DNA of 64,000 nt from Microbacterium ureisolvens (GCF_019511645.1 NZ_JAEUAX010000002.1:186001-250000); one strand, 5' to 3'. Counted from the stretch's first letter, positions 31,593 through 41,128 are shown. The notes: generated by a model from the sequence alone, not told the origin. A program made the numbers and translations.

Positions 31593-34500
31593 TCAGATGA
31601 CCGACTCGCTCCACGGGTCCGGGTTGCCGAAGCGGTGCGCGGTGATCGTCACCGACTGCTCGTGGAGGAACGGCAGCAGCTCGAGCCGGCCGGCGGTGGT
31701 CACCTCGTTGTCGTAGACCGCGAGGTCGGGGTCGCCGCCCGACGCCTGCGCGACGAGGGCGCGCAGTGCCGCGACCGACTCAGACCGGCCGATGAGCCGC
31801 ACACGCGCCGGCCGCGGCTCGGGGTCGGCGTCGGCGGCGGCCGCGACGACGTCGACCGCCGTGAGTCGCTCGAGCCACTGCTCGTCGGTCTCGACGAAGA
31901 CGGCGACGTCCTCTTCCGCGAGCACGCGGCGCACGGCGGCAGGCAGACCGACCGGGCTGCTCAGCGTCAGTCGCGATCCTGAGCGCAGGCCCGCGATCAC
32001 CACGCGGAGCACGGCCTGCCATGATGCGTCCGCGGTGGCGCGCAGCGCGACCGCCGGGATCGGGCGGTAGCGGAAGAGGTTGCGCTCGATGCCGAGACCC
32101 GAGACGTCCTTCACCTGTCCGAACTCGCGGTCCCATGCGATCGCGTCCGACAGGGCGCCGCGGCGGAGCCACTCGAACGCCTCGTAGTCCAGCGACGGCT
32201 GCGCAGCCTCGATGAGCGCGACGATGCGGGTGTCGAGACCCCGCAGGTGCAGCGTCGCCGACGCCGGGGCGCCCGAGGTGGCGCGCCAGCGGCCGAGCCC
32301 CACGAGATAGTTCGGGCCGCCGGCCTTCGCTCCGGCGCCGACCGACGAGCGCTTCCAGCCGCCGAACGGCTGGCGCTGCACGATGGCGCCGGTGATGCCG
32401 CGGTTGACGTAGAGGTTTCCCGCCTGGACCCGGTCGAGCCACAGCGCGAGGTCGTCGGGGTTCTGGGTGTACAGGCCCGCGGTGAGCCCGTAGGCGACGG
32501 CGTTCTGCAGCTCGATCGCGTGGGCGAGCGACGACGCGTGCATGATCCCGAGCACCGGCCCGAAGAACTCCTCGCGGTGGAAGCGCGAGCCGGGCTGCAC
32601 ACCGGTGCGGATGCCGGGGGTCCAGAGCCGCCCGTCGTACTCGGGGGCCGCGTCCACGCGCCGGGGCTCGACGAGCCAGGACTCCCCCTCGTCGAGGGTG
32701 GTGAGCGCCCACTGGAGCTTGCCGCGCGGCACCTCGACGACCGGCCCGACCTCGCTGAGCGGGTCGGAGGGTGCTCCCACGCGGAGGGAGGTCGCAGCAT
32801 CCACCAGCTGACGCGCGAAGCGCTGCGAGTGGCCGACCGGACCGACGAGGATCGCGAGCGACGCGGCAGAGCACTTCTGGCCGGCGTGGCCGAACGCGCT
32901 CTTGATGAGATCGGATGCCGCGAGGTCGAGGTCGGCCGTCGGCATGACGATCATCGCGTTCTTGCCGCTGGTCTCGGCCAGGAGCGGGAGATCGGGACGC
33001 CACGAGCGGAACAGGGCCGCCGTCTCCCACGCCCCGGTGAGGATCACCCGGTCGACGTCGGGGTGCGACAGCAGCGCCTGCCCGAGGCCGCCCTCGTCGA
33101 TGTCGACGAGGGCGAGCACGTCGCGCGGCACGCCCGCCTCCCACAGCGCCTCGGCGACCACCGCGGCGCAGCGCCGGGCCTGCGGCGCGGGCTTGAACAC
33201 CACGCCCGATCCCGCGGCGAGCGCCGCGAGCACGCCACCTGCGGGGATCGCGATCGGGAAGTTCCACGGCGGTGTGACGACGGTGAGCCGAGCTGGCTCG
33301 AACACCGCGCCGCTCACGCGATCGAGCTCGCGTGCGGTGGCGGCGTAGTAGTTCGCGAAGTCCACGGCCTCGCTCACCTCGACGTCTGCCTCGGCGAACA
33401 CCTTGCCCGTCTCGGATGCGGCGACCTCGATGAGCTCGCCGCGGCGGGCCTCGAGGGCGTCGGCGGCGGCGGTCAGCACCAGGCTTCGCTCGGCCGCGGG
33501 GAGCGCACCCCACGCCGGTGCCGAGTCCCGCACGCGCGCCACGATGCCCTGGAGCGTGGACTCGTCGGTGACGCGGGCCTCCTCCACCGTGGCGTCGCCC
33601 GCGCGGGAGGTCTCGATGCGCGACAGGATGCTGCGCGCCCAGGCCCGGTTCGCGGGCAGCGCCGGATCGCTGTCGGCGGTGTTGCGGAATCCCGGTGCGC
33701 CCGCGACCCGGGCGGCGGACTCGCGCGGCGCGAAGACCGCTGTCTCGACGAACGCCTCGGCCCCGAAGACCTGCTCCGGGACGGAGCGCTCGACGGGCGC
33801 GGTGTCGCCTGGAACGGCCGAGCGTGCGATGCCGATCACGGCTTGCGTGAGGCCGGATTCGTCCGACGTGCCGGCTGCTCGGCGCAGGCGCGCCTGGGCG
33901 CGCGGGGATCCGGCGCCGGCGGGTCCGGAGAGGGCGGTCGCCTCCGCCGCGCGGTCCTGGTGCCGGTTCGGCCCGGTCGCGAGGGCGGGGTCGTCGGCGC
34001 GGGCGAGGGATGCGAGGAAGCGGTCGCGCTCGCGCTCGAACATGGCCGGGTCGTCGGAGAGATCGAAGGCGGCCGAGAGGAAGTTGTCGCTCGAGGCGTT
34101 CTCCTCGAGGCGCCGCACCAGGTAGCTGATCGCCACGTCGAACTCGTCGGGCCGCACGACCGGCACGTACAGCAGCACATGGCCGACCTCGCGCGTGACG
34201 GCCTCGACCTGGCCCTGCGCCATGCCGAGCAGCATCTCGAACTCGACATCGTCGCGGACGCCGGCTTCACCGGCGAGCAGCCAGGCGTACGCGATGTCGA
34301 AGAGGTTGTGCCCGGCGACACCGATCCGCACCGCCCGGGTGTGCGGCTTCTGGAGGGCGAACCGGAGGCACCGCACGTAGTTGGCGTCCGAGTCGACCTT
34401 CGCCCCGTAGGTGGCGAGGCTCCAGTCGTGCATGACCGCGTCGACGTGCTCCATCGCGAGGTTGGCGCCCTTCACGAGACGCACCTTGATGCGGGCGCCG

Positions 34501-35342
34501 CCGTCGTCGACGCGCTCCTGCGCCCACGCGGTGAGCCGCTCGAGCGCGGGCAGCGCGTCGGGAAGGTACGCCTGCAGCACGATGCCGGCCTCGAGCTGCC
34601 GCAGGCGCGGATCTTCGAGGAGGCGCTTGAACACCGCGATCGTGAGATCGAGGTCGCGGTACTCCTCCATGTCGAGGTTGATGAACGTCGGGCCGTTCAC
34701 CGAGCTCGTCGGGGAGGCCGCGGTCAGGTACAGCGGCCGCAGGCGGTCGACGACCTTGTCTACGACCTCGTCGAACGCCCACATCGAGATGTGGCTGGCG
34801 ATCGCGGACACCTTCACCGACACGTAGTCGACGTCGGGGCGGCGGATCAGCTCGTGGATCCCCTCGAGCCGGCGCAGCGCCTCCCGTTCGCCCAGCACCG
34901 CCTCGCCCAGCAGGTTGAGGTTCAGTCGCGCGCCGCTCTCGCGGAGCGCAGCGATCGCGGGGCCGAGCTTGTCGGGACGCGCGTCGACGACGAGGTGGCC
35001 CACCATCTCGCGCAGCACGCGGCGGGCGATGGGCACGACCGGCGACGGCAGCACCGGTGCGAGCGCGCCCCCCATGCGAACGGCGCCGCGCAGGTACCAC
35101 GGCAGGAACTCGGGCACGAGAGGCGCGACGCGGTGCAGATGGGATGCTGCGGCCGACAGGCTCTCGGGACGCATCACGCCGTCGACGAACCCGATGGTGA
35201 ATGGCAGGCCGTTCGGATCCTTGAGCACACCGGCCAGTCGCTCGGCGGCCGGGTCGACCTCGACCTCCGCACTCTCCGCGACCCACCGCTGCGCCAGCGC
35301 GACGGCCTCGACGGTCAGGCGCTCGTCGGATCGGTCTTCCAT
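31593..35342 (-). CDS. putA: Bifunctional proline dehydrogenase / delta-1-pyrroline-5-carboxylate dehydrogenase
   Basis: A 1249-residue enzyme oxidising proline to glutamate. The N-terminal half is the FAD-dependent proline dehydrogenase barrel (DYVSVKVSAIASHISMW, INLDMEEYRDLDLT, RLVKGANLAMEHVDA, VRIGVAGHNLFDIAYA). The C-terminal half is an aldehyde dehydrogenase (PPWNFPIAIPAGGV, LAETSGKNAMIV, catalytic Cys at ~824 in GHAGQKCSAASLAI, FGGWKRSS). There is no DNA-binding ribbon-helix-helix domain, so it does not regulate itself. ATG at 35342 is preferred because GGAG lies five bases upstream; an ATG at 35450 would add 36 residues without a ribosome site. It is divergent from a LysR-type gene that probably controls it. 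Confidence 0.93.
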   Translation of the reverse strand: MEDRSDERLTVEAVALAQRWVAESAEVEVDPAAERLAGVLKDPNGLPFTIGFVDGVMRPESLSAAASHLHRVAPLVPEFLPWYLRGAVRMGGALAPVLPSPVVPIARRVLREMVGHLVVDARPDKLGPAIAALRESGARLNLNLLGEAVLGEREALRRLEGIHELIRRPDVDYVSVKVSAIASHISMWAFDEVVDKVVDRLRPLYLTAASPTSSVNGPTFINLDMEEYRDLDLTIAVFKRLLEDPRLRQLEAGIVLQAYLPDALPALERLTAWAQERVDDGGARIKVRLVKGANLAMEHVDAVMHDWSLATYGAKVDSDANYVRCLRFALQKPHTRAVRIGVAGHNLFDIAYAWLLAGEAGVRDDVEFEMLLGMAQGQVEAVTREVGHVLLYVPVVRPDEFDVAISYLVRRLEENASSDNFLSAAFDLSDDPAMFERERDRFLASLARADDPALATGPNRHQDRAAEATALSGPAGAGSPRAQARLRRAAGTSDESGLTQAVIGIARSAVPGDTAPVERSVPEQVFGAEAFVETAVFAPRESAARVAGAPGFRNTADSDPALPANRAWARSILSRIETSRAGDATVEEARVTDESTLQGIVARVRDSAPAWGALPAAERSLVLTAAADALEARRGELIEVAASETGKVFAEADVEVSEAVDFANYYAATARELDRVSGAVFEPARLTVVTPPWNFPIAIPAGGVLAALAAGSGVVFKPAPQARRCAAVVAEALWEAGVPRDVLALVDIDEGGLGQALLSHPDVDRVILTGAWETAALFRSWRPDLPLLAETSGKNAMIVMPTADLDLAASDLIKSAFGHAGQKCSAASLAILVGPVGHSQRFARQLVDAATSLRVGAPSDPLSEVGPVVEVPRGKLQWALTTLDEGESWLVEPRRVDAAPEYDGRLWTPGIRTGVQPGSRFHREEFFGPVLGIMHASSLAHAIELQNAVAYGLTAGLYTQNPDDLALWLDRVQAGNLYVNRGITGAIVQRQPFGGWKRSSVGAGAKAGGPNYLVGLGRWRATSGAPASATLHLRGLDTRIVALIEAAQPSLDYEAFEWLRRGALSDAIAWDREFGQVKDVSGLGIERNLFRYRPIPAVALRATADASWQAVLRVVIAGLRSGSRLTLSSPVGLPAAVRRVLAEEDVAVFVETDEQWLERLTAVDVVAAAADADPEPRPARVRLIGRSESVAALRALVAQASGGDPDLAVYDNEVTTAGRLELLPFLHEQSVTITAHRFGNPDPWSESVI

Positions 35343-35469
35343 TCGCACTCCAGCTGTCACCTCGTCGGTCTCCGTGCTTCCAGCCTGCACCTCATCGTGC
35401 GCGATCGGCTCCACATGCTGCATGAGGTCAAGGGTGCGGTATCCATTCATTCGTGAAAAGCGATGATTT

Positions 35470-35483
35470 ACGATCTATATCGT
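35470..35483. promoter_or_regulatory. Palindrome between putA and the LysR-type gene
   Basis: ACGATCTATATCGT has perfect five-base arms around four bases. It lies 24 bases before the regulator's ATG, in the only AT-rich stretch of the divergent region. LysR-type activators bind such interrupted palindromes near their own start while activating the neighbour, so it is a plausible binding site. Confidence 0.5.
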
Positions 35484-35506
35484 TCGCCATTGTCGATGGG
35501 ATAGGG

Positions 35507-36415
35507 ATGTTCGAACTGCGACGCCTGCGACTGCTCCACGAGCTCGCGCTGCGCGGCACGCTGGCGGCCGTCGCGGAGGCCCTCTCGTACAGTCCGTCCA
35601 CGATCTCGCAGCAGCTGGCGCAGCTCGAGAAGGAGGCCGGCGTCGCGCTGCTCGCGCCGGAAGGACGCCGCGTTCGCCTCACCGAGCACGGCCGCGTCCT
35701 CGCGGCGCACGCGACGCGGGCGCTCGACCTCGACGAGCAGGCGCGCGGCGAGCTCGAGTCGCTGCACCCGGGACTCGCGCCTGTCCGTGTCGCCGTCATG
35801 CAGACCGCCGCGCTCGCCATCGTTCCGGCCGCACTCGCACTCCTCGCTGAGCGCGCGCCCGACCTTCGCGTCGAGCTTGTCGAGATGCCGCCGGAGCTCG
35901 GGCTGTTCGAGCTCTCCGCGCGCGGTGTCGATCTCGTCATCGCCGAGCAGTACCCGGGCCACACGCGCGCCCACGCGAGCGGCCTCGAGCGCGACGCGCT
36001 CGGCACCGACCCGATCCGTCTGGCCGTGGCATCCGTCGATCCCGCCCGCTCGCTCGGCGACCTGCGCGAGCGCCCGTGGGTGATGGAGCCTGCCGGCACC
36101 GCCGCGCGCCTCTGGGCCGTCCAGCAGTGCCGGGCAGCCGGGTTCGAGCCCGATGTGCGGTACGAGCTGGCCGACCTCTCCGCCCATGCGCGTCTGGTCG
36201 CGGCGGGCCAGGCCGTCGCCGTCCTTCCCGACCTGCTGTGGGAGGGTTCGGAGATCCCGGTGTCGCTGCTCGATCTGCCGGGTCGGCCGGCGCGCGAGAT
36301 CTTCACGGCCCAGCGCACGGCCTCTGGCGCCCGTGCGGGCATCCTCGAGGTGCGGCGCGCCCTGCGCGACGCGTTCCCCGTGCGGCGGACGGATGCCCCG
36401 CCCCTGGGCCCCTAG
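35507..36415 (+). CDS. LysR-family transcriptional regulator
   Basis: A 302-residue LysR-type regulator. The winged helix-turn-helix is FELRRLRLLHELALRGTLAA through SPSTISQQLAQLEKEAGVAL. The effector-binding domain follows (VRVAVMQTAALAIVPAALAL, WVMEPAGTAARLWAVQQC). The ATG at 35507 begins exactly at the conserved domain, and the 18 extra residues of the longer frame do not match the family. Its divergence from putA suggests it activates proline catabolism in response to proline or P5C. The substitution of its last region with prolines (RRTDAPPLGP) is of no obvious meaning. Confidence 0.88.
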   Translation: MFELRRLRLLHELALRGTLAAVAEALSYSPSTISQQLAQLEKEAGVALLAPEGRRVRLTEHGRVLAAHATRALDLDEQARGELESLHPGLAPVRVAVMQTAALAIVPAALALLAERAPDLRVELVEMPPELGLFELSARGVDLVIAEQYPGHTRAHASGLERDALGTDPIRLAVASVDPARSLGDLRERPWVMEPAGTAARLWAVQQCRAAGFEPDVRYELADLSAHARLVAAGQAVAVLPDLLWEGSEIPVSLLDLPGRPAREIFTAQRTASGARAGILEVRRALRDAFPVRRTDAPPLGP

Positions 36416-36463
36416 ACAGCCGCGGGGCGTGCGGGGGCAGGGCTCCAGCATCCGTCTCCCGTG

Positions 36464-36952
36464 TCAGGTGCGCTCGCGACGCTCCGGCGGAGCCGGCGGC
36501 CGGGTGATCTGGTCACGTGCGACCTCGTCGCGCCCGTCCGCGTGGCCGTCGTGGCGGTCACTGGAGCTGTCGACGTAGGGGTCGACGTCGTCGGCCTTGC
36601 GCATCGACTCCGCGTGCTGCCGGCGCAGGTCTTCCGCTTCGGCGCGGTGGTCGTCGACGCGTCCCGCGCGTCGTTCGGCGTCCATCGAGGCTTCGGCGGC
36701 CCGCGCCTTGGCATCCTCGGCCGCAGCGGCGGCCGCGGCCGCGTCGGCGCGTGCGCGTGCGGCCTCCGCCTCGTGCTGCCGCGCCTGCAACTCGGTCTCC
36801 CGGGCATCTTCACGCATCTTCTCGGCGCGGGCGTGCTGGTGCTCCCTGCGACGCTCGCGGCGTCCGCGTGCGGTGACCAGCAGGGCGACGACGACGATGG
36901 CGAGCACCACGACGATGCCGACGATGATCCAGATGAGGGTGGTCGTGTCCAC
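36464..36952 (-). CDS. Membrane-anchored coiled-coil protein of unknown function
   Basis: A 162-residue protein with one N-terminal membrane helix (LIWIIVGIVVVLAIVVVALLV, residues ~5-25). A long, highly charged, alanine-rich helix follows (ARAEKMREDARETELQARQH onward), predicted to form a coiled coil, and then a polar Asp/Arg/Ser tail. The GTG start at 36952 has GGAGG a few bases upstream; the longer frame gives only a disordered extension. Similar proteins in this group of bacteria are annotated as hypothetical. A cytoplasm-facing scaffold is the most that can be inferred. Confidence 0.75.
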   Translation of the reverse strand: MDTTTLIWIIVGIVVVLAIVVVALLVTARGRRERRREHQHARAEKMREDARETELQARQHEAEAARARADAAAAAAAAEDAKARAAEASMDAERRAGRVDDHRAEAEDLRRQHAESMRKADDVDPYVDSSSDRHDGHADGRDEVARDQITRPPAPPERRERT

Positions 36953-37168
36953 GGCTCCTCCTTCTCCCTCCGACGCCGGCGGGGTACCGGCGCCACCGCT
37001 GTCAGGCAACTCCGCACGCCCGTCGGCCGCAAACCCATTGCGCAGCCGCAGCCGCTGCGCTACTCCTGGCGCTGTGGCGCCTTAGGCATCCGATGCCCGC
37101 GCGCATAGGATGAGGCTCTCGCCGACGCAGTTCCCCCGCCATCCGCCACGCCCCCCGAAGGACTCGCG

Positions 37169-39121
37169 TTGACAGATACCCCCGCAATCCTCTTCGACCC
37201 GGATCGTCCCCGCGATGACGGCGAGACGCTGCGGCTGCAGGAATGCTCGCAGGAGCAGATCCGCACCATCGGGCGCATCCAGTCCCACGGCGCCCTCTTC
37301 GGCATCGACGAGGCGACGGGTGTCGTCGTCGTCGCGAGTGAGAACGTCGAGCACTGGCTGGGACGTGATCTGCGCGAGACGGGCAGCGACACCCTGTCGT
37401 GGGCCATCAGCCAGGGACTGGCCGTCGATCCCGTCCGCGCGGAGTTCGAGGGCACGGTGTACGACGTGATCGCGCATCGCGGCACTGTCCCGCTCATCGT
37501 CGAGCTCGAGCCCGTCGTGCCCGAGCTCGAGTACGTCCGCACGGGCGTCGTCGGCGCGATCCAGCGACTGGCCGCAGTCACCGACCCCGACCAGCTGCGC
37601 CAGCTGGCCGCCCGCGAGATCAAGGCCATCACGGGCTACGACCGGGTGATGTGCTACGAGTTCCACGACGACGGGCACGGACAGGTCGTCGCCGACGAGC
37701 GCGAACCCGACATGGAGCCGTATTTCGGGCTGCACTTCCCCGCGTCGGACATCCCCGTGCAGGCGCGCGCGCTGTACGTCGAGAAGCGCTCACGGGTGAT
37801 CGCCGACACGGAGGACCAGGGACTCGCCCTCCACACGCTCCTGCCCGAGGACACCCCGCTCGACCTCGGGGGCACCGAGCTGCGCGCCGTGTCGCCGCAC
37901 CACCTCCAGTTCATGCGCAACATGGGGCAGGCGTCGACGGTGTCGTTCGGCCTCGTCATCGAGGACCGGCTCGTGGGCATGTTCACGTGTGCGCACCGCA
38001 CCCCGCGACGCATTCCGGTGCTGCTGCGCCGGGCGCTGGAGGTCATGGCGACCCAGGTCGTCACGCAGCTCGCCGCCGCCGAGCAGATCCGGCGTCTCCG
38101 CCGGCAGCTCGAGGCCCGGGAGCGGCGGATCGCCATCATCGCACCGCTGTACGGGCGCGGCGATGCCGGTGCCGTGCTGATGAGCGGCGAGCGGACCGTG
38201 CTCGATGTGGTCCCCGCCGACGGCGCTCTGCTGCGGATGGGCGACGCCGTCCACACCGTGGGAGTCGTGCCGCCCCCGGCGCGCCTGTTCGCCGTGATCG
38301 ACGAGCTCGGGCCGGGAAGGCTGCTGTGGGAGGCGCTTCCGATCGAGCGCCCGGAACTCGCCGTCGAGGTCCCGGGCGTGACGGGCCTGCTCATCGTCCC
38401 GCTCGGCGGCGACGGCGATGCGCTGGTCTTCGTGCGCAGTGAGGTCTCGCGCACTGTCGACTGGCTCGGCGACCAGCGACCCGAGAACCGCGACACGCCC
38501 CTCTCCCCTCGCCGATCGTTCTCCGCGTGGCGTGAGAGTGTCACCGGCCGCAGCCTCCCGTGGGGCGAGCACGCGCAGGACGCGTTCGATCTCGGTGAGG
38601 AGATCAGGTCGGCCATGATCGCGCGCACGCAGGCGGAGCTCGCCGAGCTCGCGCTGCGCGATGCGCTCACGGGTCTGCACAACCGCCGTTTCCTGGATGA
38701 CCGGCTGGATGAGCTGCTGAGCGGCTCAGAGGCCGCGATGGCCGTCGTGTTCCTCGACCTCGACGACTTCAAGCTCATCAACGACACGCACGGTCACGAG
38801 ATGGGCGACGCCGTCCTGGCCGCGATCGGTCGCCGGCTGAGCGGCGTGGCCCGCAGCTCCGACATCGTCGTGCGGCTGGGGGGCGACGAGTTCGTGATCG
38901 TGTGCGTCGGTGCCGGACCGGAGGAGGCCGCCGCGATCGCGGGTCGCGCGCTCGCCGCGATCACCGAGCCGATCATCGTGCGGGGCGTGGAGGTCGCCGT
39001 GGGCGCGTCCGCGGGCGTCGTGGCGGCCGAGCGCGGAATCACTCCCGGAGGGTTGCTGGATGCTGCGGACGCGGCGATGTACCGCGCCAAGCGCGGGGGC
39101 GGCGGCCGCGTCTCAGCGTGA
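37169..39121 (+). CDS. Bacteriophytochrome with GGDEF output (red-light-regulated diguanylate cyclase)
   Basis: A 650-residue photoreceptor in the order PAS2 - GAF - PHY - GGDEF. Cys26 (LQECSQEQ) is the biliverdin attachment site. The GAF pocket has PASDIP (Asp194), SPHH (His244/245) and CAHR, and the PHY tongue carries the PRxSF-type motif PRRSF (~450). The GGDEF domain is intact ([10 protein letters not shown], ~571), and RSSD five residues before it is a c-di-GMP inhibitory I-site. The start is TTG at 37169 with GAAGGA upstream. It should make c-di-GMP in a light-dependent way, using biliverdin from a heme oxygenase not in this window. Its end overlaps the convergent small gene by nine bases. 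Confidence 0.92.
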   Translation: MTDTPAILFDPDRPRDDGETLRLQECSQEQIRTIGRIQSHGALFGIDEATGVVVVASENVEHWLGRDLRETGSDTLSWAISQGLAVDPVRAEFEGTVYDVIAHRGTVPLIVELEPVVPELEYVRTGVVGAIQRLAAVTDPDQLRQLAAREIKAITGYDRVMCYEFHDDGHGQVVADEREPDMEPYFGLHFPASDIPVQARALYVEKRSRVIADTEDQGLALHTLLPEDTPLDLGGTELRAVSPHHLQFMRNMGQASTVSFGLVIEDRLVGMFTCAHRTPRRIPVLLRRALEVMATQVVTQLAAAEQIRRLRRQLEARERRIAIIAPLYGRGDAGAVLMSGERTVLDVVPADGALLRMGDAVHTVGVVPPPARLFAVIDELGPGRLLWEALPIERPELAVEVPGVTGLLIVPLGGDGDALVFVRSEVSRTVDWLGDQRPENRDTPLSPRRSFSAWRESVTGRSLPWGEHAQDAFDLGEEIRSAMIARTQAELAELALRDALTGLHNRRFLDDRLDELLSGSEAAMAVVFLDLDDFKLINDTHGHEMGDAVLAAIGRRLSGVARSSDIVVRLGGDEFVIVCVGAGPEEAAAIAGRALAAITEPIIVRGVEVAVGASAGVVAAERGITPGGLLDAADAAMYRAKRGGGGRVSA

Positions 39122-39415
39122 CGGGAGCTCGGGCTCGGGGAGGACCCGCAGCCCCGCCGATGAGTTCGCGGCGTCGATCAGGTCCTGCAGCCAGAGCCGG
39201 TTGATCTCGGGCATGGGTCCCTCGTACTCGAACCGCAGTGAGGTCACCGGAGAGATCCAGACGGCCTGACGCAGCGAGGTGTCTGCGTCGACGTGCGCGA
39301 AGGAGAGATTCTCCCGGCGCCGCAGCTTCGCCATGATGACCAGCTCGAGGTGAGCGAGCGTGCGATCGTCGATCGTGAAGGACGCGGGGGGTGCGCCGTA
39401 GTGAAGTATGCCCAC
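39113..39415 (-). CDS. Small uncharacterised protein, paralogue of 40734-41045
   Basis: A 100-residue protein with GTG start at 39415. The first half ([20 protein letters not shown] followed by RRENLSF) is nearly the same as in the protein at 40734 (SIDDRILAHLQAVIWAKLRR). The second half keeps the pattern [17 protein letters not shown] and the ending [13 protein letters not shown]. It has no membrane segment. Such proteins are common in this bacterial family and sometimes mislabelled as DNA ligase fragments; the function is unknown. It overlaps the phytochrome gene tail by nine bases on the opposite strand. Confidence 0.8.
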   Translation of the reverse strand: MGILHYGAPPASFTIDDRTLAHLELVIMAKLRRRENLSFAHVDADTSLRQAVWISPVTSLRFEYEGPMPEINRLWLQDLIDAANSSAGLRVLPEPELPSR

Positions 39416-39457
39416 GTATCGATCCTATGGGCGGGCGGGCGCAGGTACGCTGGGGCG

Positions 39458-39715
39458 ATGGCGATCGTGAACCGGCTCACCGTCGATGGACGCGACTACT
39501 TCCTGCCCGACCCCGTGTCGGAGTTGAAGACCAAGATCCTCGAGGCGATCAAAGCGGGGGGCGGCTATGTCAACGTCCCGCCGCTGCGCGGTGGCCCGGG
39601 CGTCGACATCCTCTTCTCTCCCGGCATGCCCGTCACGTGGTCGCAGTTCGAGGTCGGCGAGGCGCCGGCTCCGGTCGACGAGCCGGACGACGAGCTCGCC
39701 GACTACGAACTCTGA
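39458..39715 (+). CDS. Small hypothetical protein
   Basis: An 85-residue protein: a short N-terminal domain (MAIVNRLTVDGRDYFLPDP, then KTKILEAIKAGGGYVNVPP) and an acidic tail (PVDEPDDELADYEL). It has no membrane helix, cysteine pair or recognised motif. It sits 42 bases from the divergent paralogue gene and ends 95 bases before the convergent EAL gene. I do not recognise the family; codon use is like its neighbours. Confidence 0.7.
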   Translation: MAIVNRLTVDGRDYFLPDPVSELKTKILEAIKAGGGYVNVPPLRGGPGVDILFSPGMPVTWSQFEVGEAPAPVDEPDDELADYEL

Positions 39716-39810
39716 CCCGCTGCTGCTCGCCGGTCGCACCCGCCCGCGGGGCGCGGTGAGATCCGCGGACTGAAGCGAGTCGGTCGGCCGCCGCGCCCTC
39801 GGGGCACCGG

Positions 39811-40599
39811 TCAGACCGCTGCGAGCAGGGCGTCGATCTCCTCCGACGGCATCGGGAGCCCCCACAGGTAGCCCTGTCCGAGGCCGCAGCCGCGCTCGCG
39901 CGAACGCCGGAGGTCTGCGACGGTCTCGATGCCCTCGGCCACCACGCGCCAGCCGTGTCGCGCGCTGCTTTCCACCACGGCGGCGACCGCGTCGTGGGCC
40001 TCGGCATCGTCGCGCTGCGTGAGCGATCGGTCGATCTTGACCTCATCGATCGGCAGCCCCTCGAGCATGGCCACGGTGGCATCGCCGCCGGCGTAGTCGT
40101 CGACCGAGATGGCGATCCCCACGGCCCGCAGCGCCTGCATCGCCGTGATCATCTCGGGACGCAGCTGGGGCGTCGGCGCTTCGGTGATCTCGACCGTCAT
40201 GCCGGCCGGATCGATGCCGAGCCGGTCCAGTCGCGCGACGATGGTGTCGGCGTATCGTGTCGAGAAGTGCGCGGGAGAGGCGTTGACCGACAGTCCGAGC
40301 GGGTGGCCGGACTCGCGCCATCGCGTCACCTGTTCGGTCGCCCGGGCGAAGACATGCAGGTCGATCTCGTCGAGGAAGCGCCCCTCCTCTGCGAGCGGGA
40401 TGAACGTGTCGGGCCGGACGGCACCCAGCAGCGCGTGGTTCCAGCGGCAGAGCGCCTCGACGGCGACGGGATCCGCCGCCACCTCGGCATCGGCCGGCCC
40501 GGTCGGGTCGAGGTCGTACTGCGGCTGGAACGCGATCCACAGCTCGCCGCTCGACAGCGCCGCGCGCAGGTCACGAGTGAGCTGTGGAGGACGAACCAT
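39811..40599 (-). CDS. Stand-alone EAL-domain c-di-GMP phosphodiesterase
   Basis: A 262-residue single EAL domain. Catalytic features are present: FQPQYDL, VEALCRW (EAL), NASPAHF, the Glu of VEITEAP, IDEVKIDRS (Lys), AEGIET (Glu) and GQGY. Loop 6, usually DDFGTGYSSL, reads DDYAGGDATVAML; both aspartates remain but the loop is altered, which may affect dimer-linked control. ATG at 40599 is preferred over 40653 because the domain starts there and the longer version adds a Cys/Pro-rich stretch unlike the family. It probably degrades c-di-GMP made by the phytochrome-GGDEF protein encoded 0.7 kb away. Confidence 0.87.
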   Translation of the reverse strand: MVRPPQLTRDLRAALSSGELWIAFQPQYDLDPTGPADAEVAADPVAVEALCRWNHALLGAVRPDTFIPLAEEGRFLDEIDLHVFARATEQVTRWRESGHPLGLSVNASPAHFSTRYADTIVARLDRLGIDPAGMTVEITEAPTPQLRPEMITAMQALRAVGIAISVDDYAGGDATVAMLEGLPIDEVKIDRSLTQRDDAEAHDAVAAVVESSARHGWRVVAEGIETVADLRRSRERGCGLGQGYLWGLPMPSEEIDALLAAV

Positions 40600-40733
40600 G
40601 CCACCAGCGTCGAGGACGTTCGCATGCGGGGGCAACACCGGACACGGGCACATAATCTGCGTATACTACGCCGCACCTTGCGCCGACGGCCGAACGCGCA
40701 CACCGGGCTGCCACGGGGACTAGGGTGGGGGCG

Positions 40734-41045
40734 ATGGGCACGCTCACCTACGACACCCGCGTCACGACGTCGATCGACGACCGGATCCTCGCGCATCTGC
40801 AGGCGGTCATCTGGGCCAAGCTGCGTCGCGGCGAGTCCTTCCCGTTCACCTGGAGCGACCCGACCCGCGCGGGCCTGGGCCGCACGTCGGTATGGCTGAG
40901 TCCGAACGTCTCGCTGGCGTTCGAGTACTTCGGCGGTCGACAGCCCCGCCTCAACCCGGCTTGGGTGGACGCACTCGCCAAGGCAGCGAACTCGCCTGCG
41001 GGCCTCACGATCGTCCCGGAACCCGACAACCCCGCCGGACCCTGA
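40734..41045 (+). CDS. Small uncharacterised protein, paralogue of 39113-39415
   Basis: A 103-residue protein starting at ATG 40734 (GGTGGGGG just upstream); a GTG at 40725 would add three residues. It shares the SIDDRILAHLQAVIWAKLRR core, the VWLSPNVSLAFEY strand and the NSPAGLTIVPEPDNP ending with the protein at 39113. The pair lies in opposite orientation on the two sides of the EAL gene and an 85-residue gene. No activity can be assigned. Confidence 0.8.
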   Translation: MGTLTYDTRVTTSIDDRILAHLQAVIWAKLRRGESFPFTWSDPTRAGLGRTSVWLSPNVSLAFEYFGGRQPRLNPAWVDALAKAANSPAGLTIVPEPDNPAGP

Positions 41046-41128
41046 TCGTTCCCTTCCGCTCGGGATCACCGCCGCGGGGATCATCGCGGCGATGTCGCTG
41101 ATCGCCACCGCCATCCTGCGCTGACGGG

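Noticed and set aside
32247..35456. A 1069-codon plus-strand frame opposite putA
   Set aside because: It is a low-complexity shadow of the high-G+C third-position pattern. The putA frame has all catalytic motifs on the other strand.
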